From the NCBI GenBank assembly GCA_947589475.1, contig CANQBO010000013.1, positions 1 to 53,385 of the forward strand: 53,385 nt of DNA, in the 5' to 3' direction. Each line of letters starts with the position of its first letter. Position 1 is the stretch's first letter. This document shows, piece by piece, positions 16,153-25,927 of the stretch. The position numbers and the translations under genes are program-made. Source of the DNA: an uncultured Clostridia bacterium (GTDB lineage: Bacteria; Bacillota; Clostridia; Christensenellales; CAG-917). The notes beneath the pieces were generated by a model. The model was given only the letters and a program-made list of their open reading frames with translations. It searched no databases and was not told the DNA's origin.

Positions 16153-17121
16153 GTGAAGGAAAAGCTGAGCGAGCTATGCTATAAGGACATATCCGACGCG
16201 GAGTTTACGCTGTACGCGGGCAATCCCGTTATAAAAAATTTCGGGTTGAGTTTTGTGGCGGCGGACCCCTCTTTGCTCACTCCCGACGACTCTCCCACGG
16301 GGCAGTGGCACCTCTTTTGTCATACGTTTACGGGGATATACAGGCTTGACAGCGCGGACGGAGTAGTTTTCGGCAAGCCACACAAGATATGCGGGCGCGC
16401 CATGCGACCGAATATAAATGCGATAGACGGAAGATACTACCTCTTCTATGAGCGTACTCGCACTCTTCTCGGCAACGCGCTCACGCTTTTGGGCGGCAAG
16501 TGGAAGTCGGAAATATATCTCACTCAGTCCTGCGACCTGGCGCAGTGGACAGATCCGAAGCCCGTGATAAGGCAGACCCGTCCCTTTGAAAAGGACAAAT
16601 ACGGGCAGATGATCTCAAATCCGTTTTTACTTAGGGAGGGCGACGCTTTCAAACTTTACTACTCCTGCGGGCAGACTTTCATCAAAGATTGCGGCTTTAC
16701 GGAGCCGAAGTACATAAGCTACGCCGTAAGCGAGCGTATAGGGGAGGATTACGTCTCCCGCCCCGAACCTATGATAAGACCCGATCCGAAGTCGGAATAT
16801 TTCAACTTGTGTTCGGGTTGTCTGAAGGTTTATAAGCTGAACGATTGCTATATAGGTCTGCAAAACGGAATTTTCCAGAGGGAGGGCAAGAGTCATTCCG
16901 CAATTTTGCTGTTGCGCTCGGACGACGGGGACAATTTTGAATTCGGCAAAGTTTTGCTTTCCAACCAAATGCAGGGGGACAACGGTTGGATGGCTCAGTA
17001 CGTTTATGCGTCCCATCTCACGCTTTATAATGGAGAACTCAGGCTCTATTTCAACGCGCGCAATACCTCTAACGCCCTTAAAGGAAGAGAGGGCATAGGT
17101 TTTTGCTACGCGAAGCTCTGA
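16153..17121 (+). CDS. Five-bladed beta-propeller glycoside hydrolase-like protein (GH43/GH32 clan type)
   Basis: Repeated strand motifs such as AADPSLLTPDDSPTGQWHLFCH, MRPNINAIDGRYYLFYERT, SNPFLLREGDAFKLYYSCG and LTLYNGELRLYFNAR mark a beta-propeller of the furanosidase clan. In that clan, an Asp in the first blade (here ADP) and a later Glu act in catalysis. I cannot assign a subfamily. There is no signal peptide. GTG 16153 (MKEKLSEL) is preferred, with GAGGTGG just upstream. A longer in-frame TTG start at 16102 would overlap the upstream inverted repeat. The start is uncertain by about 17 codons. Confidence 0.7.
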   Translation: MKEKLSELCYKDISDAEFTLYAGNPVIKNFGLSFVAADPSLLTPDDSPTGQWHLFCHTFTGIYRLDSADGVVFGKPHKICGRAMRPNINAIDGRYYLFYERTRTLLGNALTLLGGKWKSEIYLTQSCDLAQWTDPKPVIRQTRPFEKDKYGQMISNPFLLREGDAFKLYYSCGQTFIKDCGFTEPKYISYAVSERIGEDYVSRPEPMIRPDPKSEYFNLCSGCLKVYKLNDCYIGLQNGIFQREGKSHSAILLLRSDDGDNFEFGKVLLSNQMQGDNGWMAQYVYASHLTLYNGELRLYFNARNTSNALKGREGIGFCYAKL

Positions 17122-17178
17122 ACGCGCATTGTTTTTAATTACGCGCATGGATTTTCATAAAATTCGCCGCGAGAAAAA

Positions 17179-17210
17179 TGTCATAACTGTCTCGCAAGAC
17201 AGCTATGACA
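17179..17210. terminator. Hairpin between convergent genes
   Basis: TGTCATAACTGTCT and AGACAGCTATGACA pair with a single mismatch around CGCA. It lies between two convergent genes and can serve both. Confidence 0.75.
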
Positions 17211-17301
17211 TTTCGTCTGCAAAAACAGGAACAGACTCATATTTTAGAATTTTTTCTGATATAGTCTAAATCAAAGATCGGCGACGCGCGCCAAAAAATC
17301 A

Positions 17302-17805
17302 TCAATATTCCCGAACCAAAAAGAGGGGTACCGCGGCGATTATTGAACCGATCGGCAGAAGATACGCCCCCGCCCCGGCGGAATATTTCATAACGAGAGG
17401 GGCGAGTTCGGCCGGATCGGAGTTCATTTCCCCCGCAAATACAAGCCCAAAGATAAAGGCGAACACCGCACAGATGATAAGGGCAATGCCTAGCGTACAG
17501 CGGAAAATTTTGTTGATTTTCACAACCAGCGCGTGCAACGCCACAAATGCGCATGCCGCAACCGAAAGTAAAGCCGCGGTTAAAGCAAAACCTTGTACGA
17601 CGCCGACCTTTATACCCACCTGTACGTCACTCAGACTTTCGTCAAACAGCCACCAAGTTTGCACCTCTTCATAATGACCCGCAATAGGCACATCGGCTTC
17701 GAGTTTGCATACGTACCAGGTGATAAACAGACCCACCACGGCAAGGATAACGCCGACAAGCGATATCAAAATCAACGCAATTTGTCTGCCGTCCATTCTC
17801 TTCAC
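17302..17805 (-). CDS. Four-helix membrane protein of unknown function
   Basis: This 167-residue protein has hydrophobic helices near residues 8-30 (IALILISLVGVILAVVGLFITW), 70-92, 100-125 and 145-163. A 38-residue loop between the first two carries Trp-Trp and acidic residues and is probably extracellular. The start is GTG 17805, supported by AAGGAAGG eight bases upstream. I recognise no family. It is a single-gene unit, divergent from nothing obvious, and the 224-bp gap on its 5' side shows no further gene. Confidence 0.7.
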   Translation of the reverse strand: MKRMDGRQIALILISLVGVILAVVGLFITWYVCKLEADVPIAGHYEEVQTWWLFDESLSDVQVGIKVGVVQGFALTAALLSVAACAFVALHALVVKINKIFRCTLGIALIICAVFAFIFGLVFAGEMNSDPAELAPLVMKYSAGAGAYLLPIGSIIAAVPLFLVREY

Positions 17806-18029
17806 GATAAAAACCTTCCTTGAAAATTTATACTCTCATTATAGGTATTTTTGACAAAAAGTCAATACCGCTTAAAAATTCTTCTTACTTTTTGCCCGAT
17901 AATAATATAAGAGCGAAGGGAGTTATGACAAAAAGAATAAATACGGGCGGCGACATTGCCTTCATAACAGCAAGGAGAAAAAGCGCCCTTCCTTGCGTTG
18001 CTTTATAGATATTGCGATCCTAAACATAT

Positions 18030-19367
18030 TTAAAATTCCAAGGTAAAGGTGCTGCCTTCGCCGAGCGTACTTTTTACGCCTATCTTCCAACCCGAATTTT
18101 GGCATATCTTTTTCACTACGGCAAGTCCCAAACCAAAGCCGCCGTTTTTGCCGCCGTGCGATTTGTCAACGGTGAAAAAGCGCGAGAAAACCTTGCTCAT
18201 ATTTTCCTCGGCAATGCCTATGCCCGTGTCTTGCACGATCAATCCGCGATAGTTCAATGTTACGGTTATACTGCCGCCGTCTTTGTTGTATTTGATAGCG
18301 TTCCTCACAAGGTTTCCGAATATCTCCGTAAGGCGTTCGTGGCGGCTCATCACCATAACGTTGTCGTCTATGTTTTCAATGATGGTTATGCCTCGTTTGT
18401 CCGCTTCGGGTTTGAGCGCGGATATCATTTCCCGCGCGAGAGCGGAGAAGTCCACTTCGTAGGCGGGCAGGTCGTCGCTGTCGAGTTCGCTGAAATTTAT
18501 TATGCAAGCGATAAGGCTTGTGAGCCTCTCGCTTTGGGTGAGTATCGTCGAATATGCGAGTTGTTTTTGCTCGTCCGTCATGCCGCCCGACCTCAAAAGT
18601 TCGGCATAGCCGCGAATAGACGTGAGCGGAGTGTTCATCTCGTGCGTGACGTTGGAAATAAACTCGTCTTTGGAGCTTTGCGCGCGCTCGACGAGTTCTT
18701 TTTCTGTCTTGATTTCGTCCATTTGGCGGGCGACTACGCGATTGCGCTCATTGAGTATCGCCGCAATAGGTTCGAGTTCTGAGTATTTGCTCTTGACTTC
18801 GCCGCCTGCCGCCGCCTCTTTCGCAAGCTGTTTGACGGGGGACAACGTGATGTGTGTCGAAACAAATGCAAACGCAATGCAAAGCAACACCATCACCAAT
18901 GTAAATTGCAAAAAGCCGGGAAGAGTTGAAACGAATATCGACCAATAGGAATCCGTAAATATGGCGATGCGCACCAAAAAATCATCATAATTTCTGCAAT
19001 AATAGACCATATTTTTGCCGAGCGTAGAACTTGAACGCACTGAAAAACCTTCGCCATCGAAAATCGCGTTCTTTATTTCTTCGCGCTCCTTGTGATTTTC
19101 AAGAGGTTCGTTTGTGGAGCTGTCCGCAAGCACGTTGCCCTGCGCGTCCATAAAAGTGACCCTTGCGCCGTTCAGTTTGTCCGAAAACGCCTTCGCGCCG
19201 TCCTCTGTCAGAGAAAATTCATCGTTGTATTCGTTCATGTAGACGCGCAAAAATTCCTTGCTGTCCGCTATGGACGAATCGTAATATATCTGCGTGGATA
19301 TTATGCCGAACAGCAACACGCTCAAAAGCGTTATGCCGAAAGACATCAGCCAAATGCGCCATTTCAT
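18030..19367 (-). CDS. phoR: PhoR-like sensor histidine kinase
   Basis: This 445-residue protein has a first helix at residues 7-28, an extracellular sensor of about 120 residues, a second helix near 148-172, and a weak HAMP-like linker. The dimerisation domain contains the phosphorylated His near residue 242 (SNVTHEMNTPLTS). The ATPase domain has LVRNAIKYN (N box), VQDTGIGIA (G1), and GGFGLGLAVVKKI (G2). Its start overlaps the phoB stop by 4 bp. Position beside pst genes makes it the phosphate-starvation sensor; there is no PAS domain of the E. coli type. Confidence 0.88.
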   Translation of the reverse strand: MKWRIWLMSFGITLLSVLLFGIISTQIYYDSSIADSKEFLRVYMNEYNDEFSLTEDGAKAFSDKLNGARVTFMDAQGNVLADSSTNEPLENHKEREEIKNAIFDGEGFSVRSSSTLGKNMVYYCRNYDDFLVRIAIFTDSYWSIFVSTLPGFLQFTLVMVLLCIAFAFVSTHITLSPVKQLAKEAAAGGEVKSKYSELEPIAAILNERNRVVARQMDEIKTEKELVERAQSSKDEFISNVTHEMNTPLTSIRGYAELLRSGGMTDEQKQLAYSTILTQSERLTSLIACIINFSELDSDDLPAYEVDFSALAREMISALKPEADKRGITIIENIDDNVMVMSRHERLTEIFGNLVRNAIKYNKDGGSITVTLNYRGLIVQDTGIGIAEENMSKVFSRFFTVDKSHGGKNGGFGLGLAVVKKICQNSGWKIGVKSTLGEGSTFTLEF

Positions 19368-20005
19368 AGTTTGTACCCCACTCCGAATATAGTTTCTATC
19401 GGCACTCCCAATTTTCTGAGGCGGGCGACGTGATTGTCGAGGGTGCGAGTTTCGCCCGTATCATAGCCCCATACTTCGATGAGAAGTTTGTCCCGCGTCA
19501 GTACCTTGCCTTGATTTTCCATAAAGTATTTCAACAGCTCGAATTCTTTGCGGTTCAGTTGTATGGACTTGCCGTCTATCTCGCAGGAGAAAGTTTCCGT
19601 GTCGAGCGTGATGTCCCGCGCGGTCAAAACGGCGGGCTTTTGCTTGCCGCGAATGCGAGCGTTTACGCGGGCGACAAGTTCCAACACCGAAAACGGCTTT
19701 GCAATATAATCGTCCGCTCCCATATTGAGACCGTTCACCTTGTCTTCCTCTTTGGAGAGCGCGGAGAGCATAATGCAACTGACGGACGGATATTTTTGTT
19801 TGACGAGTTTGAGCGCGTCAAGACCGCTCCCGTCGGGAAGCATTATGTCGAGAAGCGCGACGTCCGGCAACTCTTTTTCGAGCGCGTCCGAAAACGCTTT
19901 CAGAGTAGGGAAGGACGAAAACTTAAAATCATTCATTTCAAGCGCGACCTTCACAAGCCCGCAAATGCTCGTATCATCTTCCAATAAAAACACGTTTCCT
20001 TTCAT
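19364..20005 (-). CDS. phoB: PhoB-like OmpR-family response regulator
   Basis: This 213-residue protein has a receiver domain (VFLLEDDTSI acidic pocket, phosphoacceptor Asp in VALLDIMLPDGSG, Lys in DDYIAKPFS). A winged-helix DNA-binding domain follows (LNRKEFELLKYFMENQGKVLTRDKLL, DNHVARLRKLG). ATG 20005 has GAGGTG upstream. It lies between pstB and phoR on the same strand. A Pho-box-like sequence directly ahead suggests it activates its own synthesis. Confidence 0.92.
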   Translation of the reverse strand: MKGNVFLLEDDTSICGLVKVALEMNDFKFSSFPTLKAFSDALEKELPDVALLDIMLPDGSGLDALKLVKQKYPSVSCIMLSALSKEEDKVNGLNMGADDYIAKPFSVLELVARVNARIRGKQKPAVLTARDITLDTETFSCEIDGKSIQLNRKEFELLKYFMENQGKVLTRDKLLIEVWGYDTGETRTLDNHVARLRKLGVPIETIFGVGYKL

Positions 20006-20061
20006 AGCGCACCTCGATGTTATTTTATCACGCTTGAATACAATATTACAAACATCGTGAT

Positions 20062-20080
20062 GTAATAAAAATGTAAAATC
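20062..20080 (-). promoter_or_regulatory. Pho-box-like element upstream of phoB
   Basis: The 19-mer GATTTTACATTTTTATTAC on the minus strand is identical to one upstream of pstS. It contains TTTACA-N5-ATTACA, matching the 11-bp-spaced hexamer repeats bound by PhoP/PhoB proteins of Firmicutes. It overlaps the last 2 bp of pstB, 57 bp before phoB. Confidence 0.7.
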
Positions 20081-20867
20081 AACCAAATCTGCCGTTGATA
20101 TAATCGTCCGTTCGTTTGTCCTGCGGATGGGAGAAGATCTCTTTCGTTTCGTTCATTTCTATCATCTCGCCAAGCAGAAAATACGCCGTATAGTCGGCAA
20201 TGCGGAACGCCTGTTGCATATTGTGCGTGACCATGATGACCGTCATGCGCTTTTTGAGTTCCAAGCAGAGTTCCTCGATTTTTCCCGTAGAAATGGGATC
20301 GAGTGCGCTCGTCGGCTCGTCCATAAGGAGTATTTGCGGCTCGACCGCAAGCGCACGGGCAATGCAAAGCCGTTGCTGTTGTCCGCCCGAAAGACCCAAG
20401 GCGGATTTGTTGAGTCTGTCTTTCACTTCGTCCCACATAGCCGCGTCTTTCAGGGAGCTTTCCACAATGCCGTCCAGATCCTCCTTCTTGCGAATACCGA
20501 AAGTGCGCGGGCCGTAGGCAATGTTGTCGTATACGCTCATCGCAAGCGGGTTTGGGCGTTGAAAGACCATTCCGACATTTTTGCGAAGCCTTGTCAGATC
20601 GCACCGTCTGTCATAGATATTCTCGCCGCCTATGGTTATTTCGCCCGTGATCTTGCAACCCTCGATCAGGTCGTTCATTCTGTTCAAACTTTTTATGAGC
20701 GTGGATTTTCCGCAACCCGACGGCCCGATCAGCGCCGTCAGTTTGTTTTTGGGGATCTGCATAAATACGCTTTTGAGGGCGTGAAAACTTCCGTAATACA
20801 AATTCATTTCCTTTATTGAAACAGCTGTGTCGTCCGCCATTTCAAAGGGCAGTATGCGATTTTTCAT
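20079..20867 (-). CDS. pstB: Phosphate ABC transporter ATP-binding protein PstB
   Basis: This 262-residue ATPase carries [23 protein letters not shown] (Walker A followed by the PstB-typical Asn-Arg-Met), [38 protein letters not shown] (signature) and [16 protein letters not shown] (Walker B), plus the H-loop VTHNMQQA. It energises phosphate import by the PstCA permease. ATG 20867 has GGAGG upstream and overlaps the pstCA stop by 4 bp. No phoU gene follows it, which is unusual for a pst operon. Confidence 0.96.
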   Translation of the reverse strand: MKNRILPFEMADDTAVSIKEMNLYYGSFHALKSVFMQIPKNKLTALIGPSGCGKSTLIKSLNRMNDLIEGCKITGEITIGGENIYDRRCDLTRLRKNVGMVFQRPNPLAMSVYDNIAYGPRTFGIRKKEDLDGIVESSLKDAAMWDEVKDRLNKSALGLSGGQQQRLCIARALAVEPQILLMDEPTSALDPISTGKIEELCLELKKRMTVIMVTHNMQQAFRIADYTAYFLLGEMIEMNETKEIFSHPQDKRTDDYINGRFG

Positions 20868-22624
20868 ATTTTTTTCCTCCTGCCTATGTATTCGATGGCG
20901 GAAACGAGCAAATTCAGCACGATGACAAACATAAGCAAGACGCTTGCCGTCGCATAGGCTTCGTTCACTTGCAAGCCGTTTGACATAAACTTCCAAACAA
21001 GCACGGAAAAGCTCGCCGCGCTGTCCGAAAACCCCTGCGGGATAAATGTGCAAGCCGTTCCGACCGTAAAAATGAGTGCCGCGCTCTCGTTGACAATGCG
21101 TCCGACGGACAAAATGACGGACGTAACTATGCCCGAAATGGCTTGCGGCAAAACCACCTTAAAGACAGTGCGGAGTTTTCCCGCGCCGAGGGCGTAACTT
21201 GCTTCTCGCATACTGTCGGGGACTTCGGAAAGGCTTTGCTCCGTACTTCTTATGATCGTAGGCAAAATGATTAAAGCAAGCGTAATCCCTCCCGCCGCGA
21301 TCGAATAGCCAAAGCCGAGCGCTTGCACAAAGAACACCATGCCGAACAGCCCGAATATGATAGAGGGTATCCCCGCAAGGGTATCGACGAACAGCCGCAC
21401 TATTTTGACAAACGGACTACTGCGCTTTGCGTATTCATTGAGATATATCGCCGCGCCTATGCCGAGCGGCAGGGCGATGACGAGCGCAAGTCCTATAAGC
21501 ATAATTGTGGAAACAAAGGCGGGCGCAAGCGTAGTGTGCGCATTTCCGCTTTGTCCGAACAAGAAATCGAAGCTCAAATTCGGAATACCTTTTACAAACA
21601 CAAAAATCACTATAAAGCACAGCACAAAAGCGACGAGTATAGCCGCCATCCACGAGAGCACCCACAAAACGTCCTGTCCGCTTCCCGTGCGGCGATAACT
21701 TTTGAATATGTCGTTCGCTTTGCTTTCTTTCAATCTGCGCGAGAAAAATTTGTTGCCTTCGCGCGGCTTTTTGACTCCCAAAATGCAGAGATTGAGCGCA
21801 AGGACGAACAGCAAAAGCACAAATCCGTCCGCAATCAGCGCAGACTGTTCGGCGGGTGCGGCATAGCCCCAATTTTGGACGATATTGCTTGTAAGCGTCG
21901 TAAACGGAACAAATGCTCCCCATGGATAACCCGTGCCGTTTCCCACAATCATTTGCACCGCCATAGTTTCTCCGACGGCTCTGCCGATGCCGAGAATGAC
22001 AGCGGATATAACGCCGCTCTTCGCCGCGGGCAACAGGACTTTCCAAACCGCTTGATTTTTGCTGCAGCCGAGCGCGAGCGCGCCCTCATAGTAGTGCATA
22101 GGTACGGCTTCCAAGCTGTTTTTGGTGACGGAAGTTATCGTCGGCAAGATCATCACCGACAGAATAAGCGTGCAAGCAAGCAGCCCGAATCCCGCGTTTG
22201 ACGGATGAAAAATATCGACGAGCAAGGGCATCAAAAATTTGTAGCCGAACAGTCCGTAGACGATAGACGGAATGCCCGCAAGCAAATCGACTATCTGCGT
22301 GTATATCTTTTTCAACTTTTTGGGGCAGTAGAACACGAGCCATACCGCCGTGAAAACGGCAAGCGTTCCGCCCAATGCGACGGCGCACAGCGTGAGGACA
22401 AATGTCCCGACGATCATTCGCCAAATTCCGAAAGCGCCGTTTTTAGCCGTCCACTCGCTTCCGAAAATGAATTTGAAAAAGCCTACGCTTTTGAAGGCGG
22501 GTACGCTTGCGTACAGCAAATAGCCGATTATGGAGAACACCGCAAGCACGGAGAATGCCGCAAGAAGCGCAAATATCACTTTTGCGGCGATCTCTTTTGA
22601 TGATCTGTGAATTGTCGCTGTCAT
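20864..22624 (-). CDS. pstCA: Fused phosphate permease PstC-PstA
   Basis: One continuous 586-residue frame encodes both permease subunits. Residues about 1-295 are PstC: six helices, [23 protein letters not shown], and the EAA loop [26 protein letters not shown]. Residues about 310-586 are Pst[23 protein letters not shown], and the second EAA loop [26 protein letters not shown]. The linker [18 protein letters not shown] is polar and cytoplasmic. Normally these are two proteins that form a heterodimer; fusion fixes a 1:1 ratio. It begins 1 bp after the pstS stop. Confidence 0.95.
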   Translation of the reverse strand: MTATIHRSSKEIAAKVIFALLAAFSVLAVFSIIGYLLYASVPAFKSVGFFKFIFGSEWTAKNGAFGIWRMIVGTFVLTLCAVALGGTLAVFTAVWLVFYCPKKLKKIYTQIVDLLAGIPSIVYGLFGYKFLMPLLVDIFHPSNAGFGLLACTLILSVMILPTITSVTKNSLEAVPMHYYEGALALGCSKNQAVWKVLLPAAKSGVISAVILGIGRAVGETMAVQMIVGNGTGYPWGAFVPFTTLTSNIVQNWGYAAPAEQSALIADGFVLLLFVLALNLCILGVKKPREGNKFFSRRLKESKANDIFKSYRRTGSGQDVLWVLSWMAAILVAFVLCFIVIFVFVKGIPNLSFDFLFGQSGNAHTTLAPAFVSTIMLIGLALVIALPLGIGAAIYLNEYAKRSSPFVKIVRLFVDTLAGIPSIIFGLFGMVFFVQALGFGYSIAAGGITLALIILPTIIRSTEQSLSEVPDSMREASYALGAGKLRTVFKVVLPQAISGIVTSVILSVGRIVNESAALIFTVGTACTFIPQGFSDSAASFSVLVWKFMSNGLQVNEAYATASVLLMFVIVLNLLVSAIEYIGRRKKI

Positions 22625-22625
22625 A

Positions 22626-23417
22626 TCACTTTATCGAGATATAGCCCTCGCGCGCTATAACTTCCTGTGCCTCGTCGCTCATAATATAGTCGAAAAACTC
22701 CTGCGCCGCTTTCGAGAGAGTTTTGCCTTCTTTTAGGACGATGACAAAAGGACGTTGCAGGGAGTAGACGTTGTTTATGATATTGTCATAAGTACATGCT
22801 ATTCCGTCCAGAGTTACAGCCTTTACCGCATTTGAAAGACTGCCGTATGAGATATAACCGAGACTGTTCACCGTGCCTTGTATCACCTCGATCACATTGC
22901 CTGTTTCCGCAAGAGTTGCGATGCTTTGATGATAACTGCCTTCAATGCCCATCAACTCGTCGAACGCCCCTCGCGTTCCGCTCGATGAGTCTCGCCCGAT
23001 CCCCGCCGTTATCGTGGTATTCGGGATAGGAGTACCGCTTTCAAAGAGGGCTTTGACGTCAGCCTTCGAGACATTTTCGACCGCGCAATCTTTTCCGACG
23101 ACGAGCGCAATGCCGTCCATACATAGGGTAACTCCTTCAATTCCTTCCTCGTCCGCTTCGAGTTCGCGGGACGACATTCCGAAGTCGTTGAGTCCGTTCT
23201 GCGTATCGCTTATCCCCGCGCCCGACGACGACATATTGACGACGATCCTCACGTCGTGCGTTTTGCCGTACTCGGCGGCGAGCGCCTCCATAAGCGGCGT
23301 CACCGACGACGATCCCGACACGGTTATGATTTCTTGCGAGTTGCACCCGACAAAAATTCCCGCGCATGCGCTCAAAAGAGCAATGCAAAGGATGATGACG
23401 ATAAATTTTCTTTTCAT
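22626..23417 (-). CDS. pstS: Phosphate-binding lipoprotein PstS
   Basis: This 263-residue lipoprotein has a signal peptide (KRKFIVIILCIALLSACAGIF) ending in the lipobox FVGC. The phosphate-binding fold follows: VSGSSSVTPLMEALAAEYG (phosphate contacts), NMSSSGAGISDTQNG, and GRDSSSGTRGAFDELMG. It captures phosphate outside the membrane and delivers it to PstCA. ATG 23417 has GGAGGAAC upstream. It is the first gene of the pst-pho operon and is preceded by a Pho-box-like element. Confidence 0.95.
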   Translation of the reverse strand: MKRKFIVIILCIALLSACAGIFVGCNSQEIITVSGSSSVTPLMEALAAEYGKTHDVRIVVNMSSSGAGISDTQNGLNDFGMSSRELEADEEGIEGVTLCMDGIALVVGKDCAVENVSKADVKALFESGTPIPNTTITAGIGRDSSSGTRGAFDELMGIEGSYHQSIATLAETGNVIEVIQGTVNSLGYISYGSLSNAVKAVTLDGIACTYDNIINNVYSLQRPFVIVLKEGKTLSKAAQEFFDYIMSDEAQEVIAREGYISIK

Positions 23418-23486
23418 TTTGTTCCTCCATAGGTTTTTTGTGCTTTCATTATGACGCGGCGACGTAATAAATTTGCGCGGAAATAC

Positions 23487-23505
23487 GTAATAAAAATGTA
23501 AAATC
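23487..23505 (-). promoter_or_regulatory. Pho-box-like element upstream of pstS
   Basis: Identical 19-mer to the one before phoB, 70 bp upstream of the pstS start, with TTTACA-N5-ATTACG. A further TTTATTACG lies 15 bp downstream, adding a second possible half-site. Confidence 0.7.
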
Positions 23506-23681
23506 GGATGTGTTTTAAATGGCATGCGCAATTCTTTCCCGCAGTTTTTCGTACTGTTTGGCGGGAGTGTATAAATATCCCGCTTGATTGCGGAAATGGT
23601 TGAAAAGTCGGATATTGATATAACTCAAATTCGGGTGTATCATATAATAAACAAAGAAAAACCTAATTCAGGGGGCAAAAA

Positions 23682-25028
23682 ATGTCTTATATTTCAGATG
23701 TTATCGAGCAAACGGCTGCGAAAAATCTGAGCCAACCTCAGTTTATGCAGACAGTGACGGAGGTTTTCTCCTCAATAGCGCCCGCAGTGGAGCAGAATGA
23801 GGCGCAACTGCGCAAATTCTGCGTGCTGGAGCGCATGGTCGAGCCTGACAGACAGATAATGTTCCGCGTGCCGTGGATGGACGATAAAGGCGTGTTCCAT
23901 GTCAATCGCGGCTTCCGCGTACAATTTAACAACGCGATAGGGCCATATAAGGGCGGTCTGCGTTTCCACAAGTCCGTCGATTTGGACACGATGAAGTTCC
24001 TCGCTTTCGAGCAGACTTTCAAAAACTCGCTCACATCCCTCCCCATGGGCGGCGCGAAGGGCGGCAGCGACTTCGACCCCACGGGCAAGTCGGACGCGGA
24101 GATAATGCGCTTTTGCCAATCCTTCATGATGGAGCTGTATCGCCACATCGGTCCCGATCTCGATGTGCCCGCGGGCGACATAGGCGTCGGCGCAAGAGAG
24201 ATAGGCTTCCTCTTCGGACAATACAAGAAGATCGCGGGACAGTTCAACAACGGCGTCCTCACGGGCAAGGGCTTGAGCTACGGCGGCTCGCTCATACGTC
24301 CCGAAGCGACGGGCTACGGCGCGACCTATTTCCTCTGCGACGTTTTGAAACATCAGGGCGAGAGCATAAAGGGCAAGACTTTCTGCCTCTCCGGTTTCGG
24401 CAACGTGGCATGGGGCGCGGCAAAGAAAATTTCAGAGCTGGGCGGCAAGGTGCTCACCATCTCGGGTCCCGACGGATATGTCTATGACAGCGACGGCATA
24501 AGCGGCGAAAAGGTGGACTATATGCTTGAGATGCGCTCCTCCAACCGCAACCGCGCACAGGATTATGCGGACAAATTCGGCTGCGAGTTCGTCGCGGGCA
24601 AGAAGCCGTGGGGCAACGTCAAGGCAGACATCTACATGCCGTGCGCCACTCAAAACGAGGTCAATCTCGACGACGCAAAGGCGATGGTCAAGCTGGGAGT
24701 GCCCATCCTCAACGAAGTTTCCAATATGCCTACTACAAACGAGGCTATAGCTTATCTGCAGGAGCACGGCGTGCTTGTCGCGCCATCAAAGGCGGTCAAC
24801 GCGGGCGGCGTCGCGACGTCGGGCCTCGAAATGACGCAAAACAGCGAGCGTCTGCAGTGGACGGCGGAAGAGGTGGACAGCAAATTGCACCACATCATGA
24901 GCAACATCCACTCCAAGATCGTGGAGACCCTCGACGCGTACGGAATGTCGTACAACCTCGTTGCGGGCGCAAACCTCGCGGGCTTCAAGAAGGTCGCGGA
25001 CGCGATGATCGCGCAGGGCGTCTATTGA
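23682..25028 (+). CDS. gdhA: NADP-type glutamate dehydrogenase
   Basis: This 448-residue enzyme interconverts glutamate and 2-oxoglutarate plus ammonia. It is full-length for hexameric family I. Seen: YKGGLRFHKSVDLDTMKFLAFEQTFKNSLT (substrate Lys in GGLRFHKSV), LPMGGAKGGSDFDP (catalytic Lys), DVPAGDIGVGAREIGF, and the Rossmann motif SGFGNVAWGAAKK. CAGGGGGCA precedes ATG 23682. It is a single-gene unit, divergent from pstS, ending at a clear terminator. Ammonia assimilation is its usual role; NADP use is inferred from similarity to the bacterial GdhA group. Confidence 0.96.
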   Translation: MSYISDVIEQTAAKNLSQPQFMQTVTEVFSSIAPAVEQNEAQLRKFCVLERMVEPDRQIMFRVPWMDDKGVFHVNRGFRVQFNNAIGPYKGGLRFHKSVDLDTMKFLAFEQTFKNSLTSLPMGGAKGGSDFDPTGKSDAEIMRFCQSFMMELYRHIGPDLDVPAGDIGVGAREIGFLFGQYKKIAGQFNNGVLTGKGLSYGGSLIRPEATGYGATYFLCDVLKHQGESIKGKTFCLSGFGNVAWGAAKKISELGGKVLTISGPDGYVYDSDGISGEKVDYMLEMRSSNRNRAQDYADKFGCEFVAGKKPWGNVKADIYMPCATQNEVNLDDAKAMVKLGVPILNEVSNMPTTNEAIAYLQEHGVLVAPSKAVNAGGVATSGLEMTQNSERLQWTAEEVDSKLHHIMSNIHSKIVETLDAYGMSYNLVAGANLAGFKKVADAMIAQGVY

Positions 25029-25058
25029 TTTAAACGGGATCCCCCTTAAACACATATG

Positions 25059-25100
25059 AAAGACGGGCTGTGTGCGTTTTGCATACAGTCCGTCTTTTTT
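25059..25100 (+). terminator. Rho-independent terminator of gdhA
   Basis: AAAGACGGGCTGTGTGC pairs with GCATACAGTCCGTCTTT with a few G-T pairs and a 4-base loop, and a T6 run ends it. Confidence 0.88.
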
Positions 25101-25160
25101 CCGAAATGAAGTCCATAAAGTCGACATTGTCGCGCAAAACTTCATACGTTTGCAGGTTTT

Positions 25161-25601
25161 TCATGACTTTAGGGCGGCAAAGAGCATCGATTTCAGTTGT
25201 TCTCTGCGTTCGGGAGCGAGGGTGTTCGCATAAGTCGTCGCCCTTTCTTTCGCATAGACGATCAGCTCGAGATCGGACATCGCCGCGAGGTGGGAGAGCG
25301 AGACGTTTTCGTCCAGTCTTGCGGCGAGGTCCTGTAGGAGCATTACAGCCTTGAGCTTTGCCGTCGATATGCCCAGATTTTGCGCTGTGCGCTCGAGAAA
25401 AGCCTCGGGCTTGTTGCCGACTATGGGGCAGAGCGATATCTCCCTCTCGTACATGGAGATGAGTTCGGGAGTGAGCAGGTCGTACACGCTTGTGCCGTAT
25501 GCGGGCGACTCCGCGCTCGAAAGCAGCCTTACCGTTCCCAATGTGCAGACGGTAAGCAGAATGAGAGAAAGTATTATCACTGAAATTTTTGCTCTGTTCA
25601 T
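25161..25601 (-). CDS. Membrane-anchored protein of unknown function
   Basis: This 146-residue protein begins with one hydrophobic helix (residues 6-24, ISVIILSLILLTVCTLGTV) that is an uncleaved signal or anchor. The rest is an alpha-helical, mildly acidic extracytoplasmic domain with no cysteine pair or recognised motif. AAGAGGT lies before ATG 25601. It is convergent with gdhA. I do not recognise a family. Confidence 0.65.
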   Translation of the reverse strand: MNRAKISVIILSLILLTVCTLGTVRLLSSAESPAYGTSVYDLLTPELISMYEREISLCPIVGNKPEAFLERTAQNLGISTAKLKAVMLLQDLAARLDENVSLSHLAAMSDLELIVYAKERATTYANTLAPERREQLKSMLFAALKS

Positions 25602-25927
25602 ATTGATTTACCTCTTGATATTTTCCCGCAATCGAGGCAATTTATACCAAACGATCGACAACTTAAAAAAAACTCGGAGGCAAAACATAATAAGAGCGGC
25701 AATTTTAAAGACGACGGCAAATAAAAGACATGCGGCATTTTTTCTAATTGCGTCTAAATCATGACAGCAAGAGCGTGCATAGTATATTAGGTCTATCAAA
25801 CATTTTTAAAAAAGTAATTGCATATTTGCGCGCGCGTGCTAAAATATAATAGACAAAGGCGCAAAGAAAAAGATCGCGTCGAGCATATGATGAGACGAGG
25901 GCAATTTGCCTCGGCGGAGGAAACGAA
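25602..25927. other. Intergenic region with no gene
   Basis: This AT-rich stretch separates divergent genes. A possible promoter for the lipoprotein lies at about 25822-25849, TTGCAT and TAAAAT with 16 bp between. A GGAGGAAACGA ribosome site closes the region. No RNA gene or open frame with a start signal is visible. Confidence 0.5.
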
